A program made the position numbers and the translations under genes. Shown in pieces: positions 7,433-16,603 of a stretch of 42,890 bases of DNA. Position 1 is the first letter of the stretch. Every line of letters begins with the position of its first letter. This DNA comes from a virus. Under the pieces are notes generated by a model that saw nothing but the letters and a program-made list of their open reading frames with translations, was not told where the DNA came from and did no database searches. The stretch covers positions 1 to 42,890 of IMG/VR virus record IMGVR_UViG_3300046538_000303. One strand, 5' to 3'.

Positions 7433-8113
7433 TTATGTAAAATTGAAAAGCAATGTCGTGTGGGCAGGTGCGATAGCCTGCAGCTCACAACGCAAAACTT
7501 CATTGCCCCACGTAGCGAGAGGCTCACCTGCAGCCGACTGTCCAACACGCGCGGGCGTTACCGTGTTGTTCCTCGTTGTCACGGTCCACACAGTTGCCCA
7601 GGCCTCGCTATTCATCCGCTGCCCGACGCGGCTTTGGCCGACACGGGAAACCGAATACTGCTCGATCGTGATGAGATAGCCGAGGCTCTTGGCGTAGGTG
7701 ACGATCTGCTGCGCAGACTGGCCGCCGATGCCGGCGAAGCGCGCAAGGACTTGGCCGCGCCGCTGCTGTATCGTTGGCGCCGCGCCGGCGCACGGATCGG
7801 GCAAGCCGAGTGTCCATTCCCACTCAGGCAGAAGCTGGGACGTCGTTGCTGGGAATCCCTCCGCTATCGCGTCATTCGCACGCACGTTGGTACGAGCGTA
7901 AATCTGAGACAGACCCGATGCGACAGAGGTCATCGTGGCATCCGGATCACGTGGCCAGATGCGGCCACGAGGCAGGAGGGCCTGCAGCGCCGCGAGGTAG
8001 TCCGCCGCGCTGTAGATATACGCCGGCTGCGATGCATAACGAACGACTTGGCCGGGCCTGGCGTACTGGATGGATGCGATGGCATAGGCGCCGATTTGGT
8101 CGCTACCGTACAT
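7433..8113 (-). CDS. Baseplate wedge protein, Mu gp48-like (DUF2313)
   Basis: A 226-aa protein with the family segments YLAALQALLPRGRIWPRDPDA (split at about 38-58), LLPEWEWTLGLPDPC (about 95-109), and QRRGQVLARFAGIGGQSAQ (about 118-136). These match the YmfQ/DUF2313 tail family represented by Mu gp48, a baseplate component that connects gp47 (J) to the fibres. The gene order J, 48, fibre is exactly that of Mu and SfV-like tails. Confidence 0.9.
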   Translation of the reverse strand: MYGSDQIGAYAIASIQYARPGQVVRYASQPAYIYSAADYLAALQALLPRGRIWPRDPDATMTSVASGLSQIYARTNVRANDAIAEGFPATTSQLLPEWEWTLGLPDPCAGAAPTIQQRRGQVLARFAGIGGQSAQQIVTYAKSLGYLITIEQYSVSRVGQSRVGQRMNSEAWATVWTVTTRNNTVTPARVGQSAAGEPLATWGNEVLRCELQAIAPAHTTLLFNFT

Positions 8114-8122
8114 AGCAATTCC

Positions 8123-9241
8123 TTACGTCGTGTACGTGATTGAGCCAACGGTCGGCAGTCGGCCGGTACCGCTCGCTACGTCCGCAGTCGGCGATGTGAT
8201 GATGAAATTGTCGACGCCAGCGACTCCAGCGATCGCAGCCCAGATGTGAGCCAGCGGGATCGTCCCGCCGGGCGCGCCAACGGCCTGGAACACGCTGGCG
8301 ATCGCTCCTGGAATAGCGCTTTGCGCCGCGGAGGGAATCCCCTGCAGTACAAAGTTAATCGGGTTGGCGATCGGTGAGACCACATAGACCAGCGTGGTCA
8401 CGGGCTGCAACAGAAAAATGTGGTCGGCCACCAGCAATTGATCGCCGGTCGCGGTCGCGCCGCGCGACTCGCTTGCCGACACGCCGTCCCCACCCTGCGG
8501 GAATCCTCCAGACGCAGAACGAACGGTGTCGAGCATGATATAGACGACGACGCTACCGGCGCCGAACCCATTGCCATTCACCCACGCGCGCGTTACGCCC
8601 GGCACCTGCCGTGCCCACCGGATGTAATCTGAGGCCGATCCGCCCTGTGCCGGATTCTGGTACGCGAACAACATGCGCGACCTGAGCGCATCGTCCTTCT
8701 CCAAATCGGCGCCGCCAGTGAACGCGGTTGATACGGATCCTGTCGACTGCACGCCCGCGATTGGCTGCGCGAGAGTCATCATCGTGCCGGTCGCGCAGTT
8801 CCCGAACGCACCGGCCGCACCGGTCGGGTCGGCGTCGGCCGCCGCGGCAACAACTGCCTGGCCAGAGCCGTCGATCATTGCGCCCGTTGTAACCGTGTAC
8901 GTGACGCCATCGCTGCGCACTAGTTGCGCACCGGCCTGAATGCTCGAACCAGCGGAGCCACTGAAAGTGACTGCACCGCTTGCCGATGTCGCGGGCGTAC
9001 GCGTGACGCCGATGAGGCCAGCCCAGCCCTCGAGGAATTCGTCAGTAGCCGTGAATGGGACGGACTGCTTGGCGATCCAGTCCAGGTAGCCATAGTGGAG
9101 ATTCGCAAGACCGGCCTGCGCGTCACCCATGATGGCGAGGTTGGAAAACCGCAACAGCGGATCGGAGCCTGGCAACGCCGAGGCGATATCCTGCGCGACC
9201 TGTTTGCGCAGGTCGGACAATGACGGTCGGGGAAAAGGCAT
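8123..9241 (-). CDS. Baseplate J-like protein (Mu gp47-like)
   Basis: A 372-aa baseplate wedge protein. Family cues: PSLSDLRKQVAQDIASALPG at the N-terminus, FLEGWAGLIGVTRTPATSASG (interrupted at about 68-88), GGADLEKDDALRSRMLFAYQNP (about 176-197), and YIRWARQVPGVTRAWVNGNG (about 205-224). These are standard for the Baseplate_J family in contractile-tail phages. It lies between gp46- and gp48-like genes. Confidence 0.94.
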   Translation of the reverse strand: MPFPRPSLSDLRKQVAQDIASALPGSDPLLRFSNLAIMGDAQAGLANLHYGYLDWIAKQSVPFTATDEFLEGWAGLIGVTRTPATSASGAVTFSGSAGSSIQAGAQLVRSDGVTYTVTTGAMIDGSGQAVVAAAADADPTGAAGAFGNCATGTMMTLAQPIAGVQSTGSVSTAFTGGADLEKDDALRSRMLFAYQNPAQGGSASDYIRWARQVPGVTRAWVNGNGFGAGSVVVYIMLDTVRSASGGFPQGGDGVSASESRGATATGDQLLVADHIFLLQPVTTLVYVVSPIANPINFVLQGIPSAAQSAIPGAIASVFQAVGAPGGTIPLAHIWAAIAGVAGVDNFIITSPTADVASGTGRLPTVGSITYTT

Positions 9242-9248
9242 GGGTATC

Positions 9249-9722
9249 CTAAATCGTGATTTTCAGACCCGCTGGGGCAGCATTCAGGCCAGTCCACACG
9301 GACGACGAGTTGAGCGCGATGACTGCGCCACTTTGTTCATAGGCGACGATGTGGGCGCCGAGCATCCCCGAATGCGTCCATTCGGTCACGATGTCGAACT
9401 TGGCCACCACCCCGTCATCGATCAGCCACTTGAGCGCTTCCGCGATGTAGTCCTGCGCGCGCGACAGGGTCTCCGTCGTTTGCTTGGCGCGCCCCAGCAG
9501 CCACAGGCGCGAGCCGATCGGATAGTCCCGATCGTCGCCCCACCATCCACGGGGATCGTTTGTACCGTCCGGGATGTCGTCATCGGCGGCGGCAATACGG
9601 TCTGTGAATAGGCTGACGAGAATGGCCGTCGCGAGGTCACTGCCACTCGCCAGTGAAGGGCCGCGCAAGGCCCAGTCCCCACGGCTCAGCGTCGGAGACC
9701 AGATGATGGAAATGTCGCTCAT
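9249..9722 (-). CDS. Mu gp46-like tail/baseplate protein
   Basis: A 157-aa protein with the GP46 family core: LATAILVSLFTDRIAAADDD (about 30-49), GWWGDDRDYPIGSRLWLLGR (about 59-78), and AQDYIAEALKWLIDDGVVA (about 89-107). Gp46-family proteins sit in the baseplate next to the spike and probably join it to the wedges. The start overlaps the stop of the gp45-like gene by four bases. Confidence 0.92.
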   Translation of the reverse strand: MSDISIIWSPTLSRGDWALRGPSLASGSDLATAILVSLFTDRIAAADDDIPDGTNDPRGWWGDDRDYPIGSRLWLLGRAKQTTETLSRAQDYIAEALKWLIDDGVVAKFDIVTEWTHSGMLGAHIVAYEQSGAVIALNSSSVWTGLNAAPAGLKITI

Positions 9723-10309
9723 TCAGTTTGCGTTGTTGTCTTTGAGGTTACAGTGCCGGTGCCCGCTGCTACACCTGACACGTCGTGCTTGTGGCCGTTG
9801 TAGATCGAGCGCATCTGCGCCATGTTGTGCTGGTTCGCACCGACGTTATCGATGATGTCGCCAGTCACCTCCAGGAGCGGCGTGACCATCCGGACCTTGC
9901 CACTGGCATTGATCGTCACGTTGGTCGCTTCGTTGACGACCACGGCCTGCCCTTTCGCGTCGACCACAATGCCGCTGTCAGCAGTCAGGTAAATCGACTT
10001 ACCGTCCTGCGTATAGATCATTGCCTCCCCAGCTTTCAATCCCTTCGGCCGCGATGCCTGATGGCCAGTTGCCACAATGGCGCCGTTCGAGCGGTCTCCA
10101 CCGATGAAGACAAGCACCGCGTCCGATCCTACTGGCGGCATCGACGTGAAACCGAACTCGGCCAGGCGCGGCACGTCGTCCTTGATTTCGTCGGCGCCAA
10201 GCTTGATCTGCTGGGTTTGAACGGATCCGGTGTCGTTCCCAGTAGTGACGCGACCGCGCCCGATCGCGTGCAGGATCCTCTGGTGGAGGCGTTGAATTGC
10301 ATCGATCAT
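9719..10309 (-). CDS. Baseplate spike / assembly protein, Mu gp45-like (GpV family)
   Basis: A 196-aa central-spike protein that caps the tail tube and pierces the outer membrane. The segments FGFTSMPPVGSDAVLVFIGG (about 55-74) and RPKGLKAGEAMIYTQDGKSI (about 88-107) are typical of Mu gp45, and the C-terminal half is a repetitive beta-strand region ending with NMAQMRSIYNGHKHDV (about 165-180), a spike-tip motif with possible metal-binding His residues. I chose the ATG at 10309 because it overlaps the stop of the gpP gene by four bases; the longer frame upstream lies within that gene. Confidence 0.9.
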   Translation of the reverse strand: MIDAIQRLHQRILHAIGRGRVTTGNDTGSVQTQQIKLGADEIKDDVPRLAEFGFTSMPPVGSDAVLVFIGGDRSNGAIVATGHQASRPKGLKAGEAMIYTQDGKSIYLTADSGIVVDAKGQAVVVNEATNVTINASGKVRMVTPLLEVTGDIIDNVGANQHNMAQMRSIYNGHKHDVSGVAAGTGTVTSKTTTQTE

Positions 10310-11412
10310 TTGGGCTCCACTGGATTGACGTCGGCGAAGCCCGGCAACAACACAACTGGCTGCGGCAGGAAGGCCTCTTTCGGCATGAGCACTAGGTCCG
10401 CGTTCGTGCCGCCGTGCATATTGCGGCTGTACGTGACTTCGCTGATGATCCACGTTGCGTTAGCGATCCTCAGCGCTGGAATGCTGATCGGCGCCAGGCT
10501 ACCCGGTGACCAGAGGCGACCACTCTCGTCACGCCAGCTGTCCGCGGTCACGCGAACTGCCTGCGATCGGCCGAGCCTGCGCGCCATTTCCCACTGCACA
10601 CGCTTTTGCAAAACCGGAAAGCCGAGGCTGTCGCCGGCCTCCGCGATGACGGCCATTCGACGGTGACGGGTCACGTTCGGGTCGGTACCAGTCACCTGCA
10701 GATTGCCGATGTCGCCGAGATCCCGGAACATGTCGAAGGACTGGATATACCCGTTCACCTCCGAATACCTCTGATCCATGCTGTACTCGACACGCGCGCG
10801 CTCGATGTTCTTGCCCTGTTCGAAACCGCTCGCCATCGTGTCGGTTCCGACACGATCTAGGCAGAGATCGCCGTTGGCGTCCTCGTACGCTAGCAGCGCC
10901 GCAAACCGGCAGATACGCTCGATGACGCTAAATGCGCTCTCGCCGAGGATCAGGTTCTGCACGGGGATTCGTGGGCCGAGATCGTTCACCTTCGCATACA
11001 CCTTGATCGGCCGAGCCGTGGCACCATTCGAGAACACACCGTAGGGCTTGGCGAGCTTCTGCGCGATCTCCAGCGCATTTGCGCCGACCATCTGCCCTCC
11101 CGGCCATTCCGCAGCGCAGTCGACCAGGTCCGCGCATTTGCCGCGGCCCATGACCGTAATCGTGTGCTGTCGGGGGTCGATGGCCGGGGCGTAGCGATCC
11201 ACGTAGCCGGTCACCACGACGTCGCCCCCAAGCTTTACCACGCACGGATCGCCAGGCGTGACGACAAAGGAATTGGCCTCGTCTGGATACAGCTCCGTCA
11301 TCTCGATTTCAAAGTCCGACGGTACGCGCTCAATACCACGTGTTACGCGCACGCCGGTCCAACCGGACAGCGCACGACCGCCCAGTTCCAGCGTCAAATC
11401 GTCATCTATCAT
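10306..11412 (-). CDS. Baseplate hub protein, Mu gpP-like
   Basis: A 368-aa hub protein of the Mu P / gp44 (43 kDa tail protein) family: LTLELGGRALSGWTGVRVTR near the start, then ERVPSDFEIEMTELYP, PCVVKLGGDVVVTGYVDRY (about 58-76) and the long GRGKCADLVDCAA segment (about 89-101). It forms the trimeric hub to which the spike attaches. Four-base overlaps on both sides (gpN and gp45) fit tight co-translation within the tail operon. Confidence 0.93.
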   Translation of the reverse strand: MIDDDLTLELGGRALSGWTGVRVTRGIERVPSDFEIEMTELYPDEANSFVVTPGDPCVVKLGGDVVVTGYVDRYAPAIDPRQHTITVMGRGKCADLVDCAAEWPGGQMVGANALEIAQKLAKPYGVFSNGATARPIKVYAKVNDLGPRIPVQNLILGESAFSVIERICRFAALLAYEDANGDLCLDRVGTDTMASGFEQGKNIERARVEYSMDQRYSEVNGYIQSFDMFRDLGDIGNLQVTGTDPNVTRHRRMAVIAEAGDSLGFPVLQKRVQWEMARRLGRSQAVRVTADSWRDESGRLWSPGSLAPISIPALRIANATWIISEVTYSRNMHGGTNADLVLMPKEAFLPQPVVLLPGFADVNPVEPK

Positions 11413-12854
11413 TTGGACAAAGCCTTAAACGAAGTCGGCATGAACGCCGGGTGAACGCAATTCGATTGCGTCACAAGTTCATCGGCCCGCGAGCTGTTGC
11501 GGTACAGGCGCTGCGCGAGCGCCAGTGCCGGTAGCGGCAAGGAGCTCCCCACCGTCATCGTCGTTGGGAGGCCGGCGCCGCGCGCCGCCAGGTCGGCGGC
11601 GACGACGGTTCGCAGGGCACGCAACGCGTTGTACACGTCGTCCGCCCCCTGATCGCCCGCCACGGTAATTTCCTCATCCAACTTCGCGCATAGCGTCGTG
11701 CGCAGTGCTGCCGCGTCGTCGACGGACGCTGGCTGGTAGGCCAATGACACGCGCGCCATCTGCACCACGGCGGCTCGACGCAAGAGATCGTCCGTCGCCA
11801 CCAGGGCCGACTGCTGCGCTGCGCCCGAATCCGCCACCGTCGTCGACGATTCGGAAAGGTTAGTCATCAGGCGTACCGCATCTGCTGGCTCGCTTGCCGA
11901 GGCTGCGACGGCCTGTACCAGGGACTGGGCGATTGTGGCAAAGCTCGATGTCGTACTCGAGCTCAGGTTACCCGCCCCCGCGGTCGCGCTGGTCACGAGC
12001 GAACTGACAGCGGCCCGTGCTGCGGACCCTCGTGCGACGAGGCCGGAGACAGACACCGAGCTATTCGCGGCGAGCGACGTGTTCGAGTTCAGCCCCCCCA
12101 CGTTGCGTCCGTTGGCGAATCGCCCAACCTGGCCGCCAATAGTCGACACCAGGTTGACGAGGTTGGTCGCATCGTTCGTGATGCGTTGCGCGGTCGAGGT
12201 CCATGCCTTCGTCACGTTGACGGCCCGCTGTACCGCGGATGCGCCAACCTTCAATGCGCCTGCGATGGTGCGCGAAAAGCTGCTTGCGGAAGCCGAATCA
12301 GCAGCCGATGCCGCATCTGTGACGGCCGATCCGGTCGGCTGGCCTGCGCTCGGGAACAGACGTTTGCCGGACTCGATGAACGAGAAGTAAATCTCGAACA
12401 TGCGCCCCCTGTCCCACCGCTCGGTGACCTTCAGCCGGCCGAGCAGAGTGACGTTCATCTCGCCGTACGTCGGGTGCACGAGCTTCGAGTCGCCATCGTC
12501 CTTACGCTCGCACGCAGCGATCATCGCATCACGCTGTGCAATGCAATCGTCACCAACGAGAAAGCCCTGGATATCCAACCGGCGCGCCGATCGCCCCAGG
12601 TCCTCGACCCACACCGTATCGCGGTACGGGTACTCGTGCACCACGTTGCGCCGGCCAAAACTCGAATCGCCTATTTGTACCTCGAACGGCACGCCACGGA
12701 ACGATGCCACCTGAAGGCGACTCATCCATGGGGCGCGGTCGCTGCGAAGCGCGGTCAATCCCAGGTCCGCGCCCGCCTTGGTTACGGTGCCGATACCAGA
12801 TTGCATCTGGTTCGTGAGCGACATGATGTCACTCTGGATGTTGTCGATATTCAT
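11409..12854 (-). CDS. DNA circularisation / tail protein, Mu gpN-like
   Basis: A 481-aa protein with the DNA_circ_N domain: WMSRLQVASFRGVPFEVQIG (about 43-62), GRRNVVHEYPYRDTVWVEDL (about 67-86) and RLDIQGFLVGDDC (about 92-104). In Mu the N protein is a tail/baseplate component also linked to circularisation of injected DNA. The middle of the protein is low-complexity Ala/Ser/Thr-rich helix, and the C-terminus returns to globular sequence. It overlaps the tape-measure stop and the gpP start by four bases each. Confidence 0.92.
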   Translation of the reverse strand: MNIDNIQSDIMSLTNQMQSGIGTVTKAGADLGLTALRSDRAPWMSRLQVASFRGVPFEVQIGDSSFGRRNVVHEYPYRDTVWVEDLGRSARRLDIQGFLVGDDCIAQRDAMIAACERKDDGDSKLVHPTYGEMNVTLLGRLKVTERWDRGRMFEIYFSFIESGKRLFPSAGQPTGSAVTDAASAADSASASSFSRTIAGALKVGASAVQRAVNVTKAWTSTAQRITNDATNLVNLVSTIGGQVGRFANGRNVGGLNSNTSLAANSSVSVSGLVARGSAARAAVSSLVTSATAGAGNLSSSTTSSFATIAQSLVQAVAASASEPADAVRLMTNLSESSTTVADSGAAQQSALVATDDLLRRAAVVQMARVSLAYQPASVDDAAALRTTLCAKLDEEITVAGDQGADDVYNALRALRTVVAADLAARGAGLPTTMTVGSSLPLPALALAQRLYRNSSRADELVTQSNCVHPAFMPTSFKALSK

Positions 12855-14299
12855 GGACCTCCCACATCGGTCGACATGGCCTGAACAATACGCACAGGCA
12901 TATTCTTACCGCTCGCGCCACGCGCCGTGGCGGTCATGCCAGACGGGGCATTCTTGAACTCGATCAGGACATGTTTGATCGTCTCGTCCATTTTCGACGG
13001 GTCGTACGAGCCAGCGCCATTCTCTTGGCGGATCATCGCAGAGAGCAGTTTTGCCATCGTGCTAGGGTCGTTGGCGTTCAAGTGACCGGTACCGACCTCA
13101 CTTTGCACGGCCGAGATGTAATTCGCGGTCTTCTGCACGCTGTTGCCGGGCGCGTTCGCCGGCGACCAGCGGCTGACGATGCCCGCGACCGTGTCATTGC
13201 CACCACCGAAGTAGGCGCTCCCCATCAGGTTTTTGACTGCCGCTGCGATACCGGCCTCCATCGTCGAGAAGACGGCCTCCCTGCCTTTCGGCTGGAGGTT
13301 TAGTGGATTATTGCTGCGGATACCGAGAGGAGAATTGATGCGAAGTGGCGCACTTTTTGCGGCTGGCTTTTCGATGATTTCCGGGCGATCTTCGTTTGGA
13401 TCATCCCCGAAGAGCCGCCCAAATTCTCGGACGACCGCGTCCGCCCACGGATAGCTCTTCTTCGTCGTGAACCTATTGAGCCAGTCGAGGCTCGACTGCG
13501 ACGCCGAAATCAAGCTATCACCGACCTGGCTCTTCATCCCGTCTAACGTCAGCTTCAACTTGGATATGGACTCTGCGAATTTCTCGGCCCGCTTGATGGC
13601 CGCGTCATTCGGCACAGCACCGAGTTTTTCGGCGCTAGCCTGATAGTCCTCGATGGCCTTCTTTCCCTTGATCAGCAACGGGTAGAGTGCGTCCACGCCA
13701 AAGGCCTGCGCAACCGTATGCTTTGCGCCGACGTCTGGTTGAGCAGCCATCGCATCAGCGATGTCCTTCAGGCTCGCGATGGCATCGATCGAGCCGTCCT
13801 TCGTGTAGCGGAATGTCATGCCCAGCTTGGTCATCAGCGCGACGAGCGGCTGATTCCGGCCCCAGCGCGCGTCTTGCATCGTCTGTCGCACTGACTCCAG
13901 ACTGCCGTCCATGGCCTCCGCTGACAACCCGGCCAGGCGGGCGGCACCACGCATCGTCACAAGACCTTTGCTGGTCGTGCCGAGCGACACGCTCGTGTTG
14001 TCGATCTCGCGTGCAAGCCGCGCCCACTGCGCCGTCATTTCCGCCACACCGGCGACGGCACCGATCGCGGTAATGCCGGCCATGGAGCCGGAGACAATGC
14101 CGAGGCCCTTTGCTACGGTACCCACGGCGCCGCCCATCCTGCGCAGGCTATCGATGACGGGGTTCTTGGCGACCTCGCTGCCTATCCGCTGGATATTACG
14201 GACCGGCGCGACGGCACGATTCATCGAGTCGTTAATCCGCTTGATGGTCGCGGTAGCCTTGTCGACAGCGCTGATTGTGACGGTCAGGTTATTGGCCAT
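12851..14299 (-). CDS. Tape measure protein with C-terminal muralytic-like domain
   Basis: A 482-aa tail-length protein. The N-terminus LTVTISAVDKATATIKRIND and the Gly/Ala-rich amphipathic helices up to about 125 are typical of short tape measures in Mu-like tails, which run through the tube lumen. From about 325 to 445 the sequence GIRSNNPLNLQPKGREAVF, then AGIAAAVKNLMGSAYFGGG, GIVSRWSP and MIRQENG resembles phage structural lysozyme/transglycosylase-like modules that open peptidoglycan during DNA entry. The ATG lies inside the end of the frameshifted chaperone frame. Confidence 0.9.
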   Translation of the reverse strand: MANNLTVTISAVDKATATIKRINDSMNRAVAPVRNIQRIGSEVAKNPVIDSLRRMGGAVGTVAKGLGIVSGSMAGITAIGAVAGVAEMTAQWARLAREIDNTSVSLGTTSKGLVTMRGAARLAGLSAEAMDGSLESVRQTMQDARWGRNQPLVALMTKLGMTFRYTKDGSIDAIASLKDIADAMAAQPDVGAKHTVAQAFGVDALYPLLIKGKKAIEDYQASAEKLGAVPNDAAIKRAEKFAESISKLKLTLDGMKSQVGDSLISASQSSLDWLNRFTTKKSYPWADAVVREFGRLFGDDPNEDRPEIIEKPAAKSAPLRINSPLGIRSNNPLNLQPKGREAVFSTMEAGIAAAVKNLMGSAYFGGGNDTVAGIVSRWSPANAPGNSVQKTANYISAVQSEVGTGHLNANDPSTMAKLLSAMIRQENGAGSYDPSKMDETIKHVLIEFKNAPSGMTATARGASGKNMPVRIVQAMSTDVGGP

Positions 14300-14695
14300 T
14301 TGGTGCTTTCTTCATCATGCGTTCAGCTTGCTCGTTCCACCAACCTAATCCGCCCTCGCCACTCCATGGAAGCGACCACGCGTCGCGCGGCCCCCAGTGG
14401 TAGAACAGGGTCAGCTCTGCAACGACATCTCGCCAGTTTCGGGGCCAGCCGCTCCGAACCCGGACAAAAAATCGTTCGCCTCCGTAAAGTCGCGTTGGCC
14501 GAGGTTGTCCGCCACAGCCATCGGCACGCCAGCCACCTGGGAGATAAGGGAAATCGCAACAGCAACGTTGTTACTGCCGCCGTACGCAACCGCTTTGGAC
14601 ATCTCTTTGGCGACTGGTTCGCGCAGGTTGAGCTCGGCGAACGTCACGCCTCCGATCTCAATCGGCTTGCGCAGTACGATGGTCTTCTCTTCCAT
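14289..14695 (-). CDS. Tail assembly chaperone, -1 frameshift product (gp41-gp42 type fusion)
   Basis: The 94-aa gp41-like frame contains a perfect slippery heptamer T TTT TTG on the - strand at 14471-14465. A -1 slip there adds 58 residues that run through the gp41 stop codon and end at 14289, for a total of about 135 aa. The added part contains RNWRDVVAELTLFYHWGPRD and WSLPWSGEGGLGWWNEQAER, both hallmarks of the Mu-like tail chaperone extension. Coordinates span the joined product (14695-14465, then 14465-14289). The ratio of short to long chaperone is known to matter for loading the tape measure in lambda-type tails. Confidence 0.9.
14411..14695 (-). CDS. Tail assembly chaperone, unshifted product (Mu gp41-like)
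   Basis: A 94-aa protein beginning MEEKTIVLRKPIEIGGVTFA, with LNLREPVAKEMSKAVAYGG (about 23-41) and AISLISQVAGVPMAVADNL (about 47-65), typical of the phage tail assembly chaperone family (gp41 / gpE-like). It is the abundant, non-frameshifted form and lies directly after the tube gene and before the tape measure, where tail chaperones are found in nearly all long-tailed phages. Confidence 0.92.
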   Translation of the reverse strand: MEEKTIVLRKPIEIGGVTFAELNLREPVAKEMSKAVAYGGSNNVAVAISLISQVAGVPMAVADNLGQRDFTEANDFLSGFGAAGPETGEMSLQS

Positions 14696-15064
14696 TTACA
14701 CCTCCTCGACCGTCAGGCCTTCGAACTTCACTTCGAAGGTAGCTTCGGTGGCCTTCACCTCCTGGCTCTCGACGGTCCACATATTGCGGCCAACGACCAT
14801 CTTGCCGTTTGCCAGCTCGAGCATGACGGTCACATTCGTCATGGCATTGAAGTCGGCCACAGTGAGATTGCCGGCATCACGGAAGGTGCCGGAAATCGAT
14901 CCGGCGATCGGAGTTTCGCTGTAGCCGTGCACGCCGCTCTGCCCGGTCAGGGTCTCACGCTTGACCTTGGAGACGCTGTATGCCGCATCAGCAGCAAGCA
15001 TGTAGCTTTTCCCGTCGACGGTGATGTACGCAACACCCGCCAAACGGTTCGATGTATCAGCCAT
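14696..15064 (-). CDS. Tail tube protein, Mu gpM-like
   Basis: A 122-aa inner tube subunit. Family cues are RLAGVAYITVDGKSYMLAA (about 7-25), VKRETLTGQSGVHGYSETP (about 34-52) and GNLTVADFNAMTNVTVMLEL (about 66-85). Hexameric rings of this protein stack inside the sheath. A clear ribosome site (AAGGAGCC) precedes the ATG, and it follows the sheath gene after a short hairpin-containing gap. Confidence 0.94.
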   Translation of the reverse strand: MADTSNRLAGVAYITVDGKSYMLAADAAYSVSKVKRETLTGQSGVHGYSETPIAGSISGTFRDAGNLTVADFNAMTNVTVMLELANGKMVVGRNMWTVESQEVKATEATFEVKFEGLTVEEV

Positions 15065-15083
15065 AGAGGCTCCTTAATTTAAA

Positions 15084-15103
15084 GCGCCGCTCGAAGGCGG
15101 CGC
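15084..15103 (-). terminator. Hairpin between sheath and tube genes, possible attenuator
   Basis: On the - strand GCGCCGC and GCGGCGC form a perfect 7-bp stem around a 6-base loop, followed by an A/T-rich stretch (TTTAAATT) rather than a pure T run. It lies between the sheath stop (15113) and the tube start (15064). It is a weak terminator, or an mRNA end stabiliser. Confidence 0.55.
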
Positions 15104-15112
15104 ACTGGTCGA

Positions 15113-16603
15113 TTACTGCAGCCGGAACTGAGCCAGCAGCGCGAACACGCGAACCTGGGCGATGAGGGTCGCCGGGAACAGAACGTCGACGCGGTTCGGG
15201 TTGCTCGCATTCTGCGCAACCACAAGCGCGTCCTTGAATGCGTCACCCTTTTGCACCAGGCCAGCGTCTTCAAGCGTCCGGTACGCTGCGATCAGATCGG
15301 CGCGAATCACGTTCGGTGTGACCACATTCGAGCCTGGCGCGTAGCGCGTACCATTCGCTGCCAGCTTGACGCGCGCGTATTTGCTGGTCACGACCGCCCG
15401 CAGGGCCCGGAGCACGTAGGCCAGCGTGAACATCGTTTCGATTTCCAGGTAGCTGTTGTCGGCCGCACCGAAGGCATTCTTCTGGTACGTCGTGATGAGG
15501 TTCTCGATGTACACAGTGCCGTCATCGCCGACGCTGAAAGTCGAGATGCCGTCGTACAGCAGCACGTTGCGGTCGGTGAGCAGGAAGCGCGACTGCAGCG
15601 GCGGCGCCAGCACCCCCTGGATGGCTACGGTTTGCAACGGCGTCGCCGGATCGGCACGCAGGCTCGTCGCCGCGGCGCCCGCCAGAGCGGCGGCCCAGAT
15701 CCAGTTCGGCGTCGGGGAATCGTTGAAGCCCATGATGCTACCGTGCTGGTCATTCCGACCGGTGCCCAGCGTGGTCAGAGTGCCCACGGTGCCACGCGCC
15801 GCCGCGAAGAAGTGCCCGTACAACTGAGTGCTCCACGACCAGCGGCCGGTTGTGTCGTTCAGCAGGGTCTTGAGCGCGTCCAGGCTGGTCGTATCGGTGT
15901 ACGGACTGACGATGAAGTCGAACGTCAAGTTCGACAGGTTTGCCAGCGCCGTGGTCAGCGACGGAGCAGTCGCGCCGCTGCCCATCGACGCGATCGATAC
16001 AAGCAGGCCGACCGGGAGAACTTCGCCGCCGCGCGTGCCGAGGTAATTGAGGCGCAGATCGATATCGTTTCCGGTCGGGCCCTTGTTGATCGCCGTGAGG
16101 CTGACGGCGTTCGATGCGGCAACGGCGGTGACGGGCAGGCCGGACGTGGCGTTGATCGTCGCGGCCAGTGCGCTCGCCACCTGGGCGGCTGTTTGCGTGG
16201 ACAGCACCGGCTGTGCGATGCGCACGCCACCGATGTACAGGTACAGGGTACCGTTCGCGGTTGCCGCGGCCGTGATCGTGATGCTGCCGACCGCCGGGGT
16301 TGCACCCGCGTCGTCGGCCAGCGGCAGGTACCAGACTTCACCGAACGTGTCGTTCAGGCGGTAGGCCTGCGTCATCAGGTGCAGCAGCGAGCCTACGCCG
16401 CACACCGCCGCTGCATCGTTCACACCCTGCGACATGGTCGGCACATTCGGGACGGTGCCGGCCGCGATCGCGGCAGCGGTAACCTGGCCAATGATCAGGG
16501 CACGCTGACTTTGCTGCGAAGTGTTCGCCTGCGAGTTGTCCACCTCCGCGTAAAACAGCGGAACGCGCAAGGTGGACGGGATGTTTTTGAATGGGATCGT
16601 CAT
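15113..16603 (-). CDS. Contractile tail sheath protein, Mu gpL-like
   Basis: A 496-aa sheath protein. Cues: the start IPFKNIPSTLRVPLFYAEVD, QSQRALIIGQV (about 31-41), VAICG-type LLHLMTQAYRLNDTFGEVWY (about 75-95), and the middle NDQHGSIMGFNDSP (about 281-294), all seen in Mu gpL and SfV sheath proteins. Long Ala/Thr-rich regions form the variable outer domain. It is the defining gene of a myovirus tail, and its contraction drives the tube and spike into the cell. Confidence 0.95.
   Translation of the reverse strand: MTIPFKNIPSTLRVPLFYAEVDNSQANTSQQSQRALIIGQVTAAAIAAGTVPNVPTMSQGVNDAAAVCGVGSLLHLMTQAYRLNDTFGEVWYLPLADDAGATPAVGSITITAAATANGTLYLYIGGVRIAQPVLSTQTAAQVASALAATINATSGLPVTAVAASNAVSLTAINKGPTGNDIDLRLNYLGTRGGEVLPVGLLVSIASMGSGATAPSLTTALANLSNLTFDFIVSPYTDTTSLDALKTLLNDTTGRWSWSTQLYGHFFAAARGTVGTLTTLGTGRNDQHGSIMGFNDSPTPNWIWAAALAGAAATSLRADPATPLQTVAIQGVLAPPLQSRFLLTDRNVLLYDGISTFSVGDDGTVYIENLITTYQKNAFGAADNSYLEIETMFTLAYVLRALRAVVTSKYARVKLAANGTRYAPGSNVVTPNVIRADLIAAYRTLEDAGLVQKGDAFKDALVVAQNASNPNRVDVLFPATLIAQVRVFALLAQFRLQ

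Noticed and set aside
14323-14589. An 88-codon - frame near the tail chaperone
   Set aside because: It is in the third frame, neither the chaperone frame nor the -1 extension frame, and has no family features.
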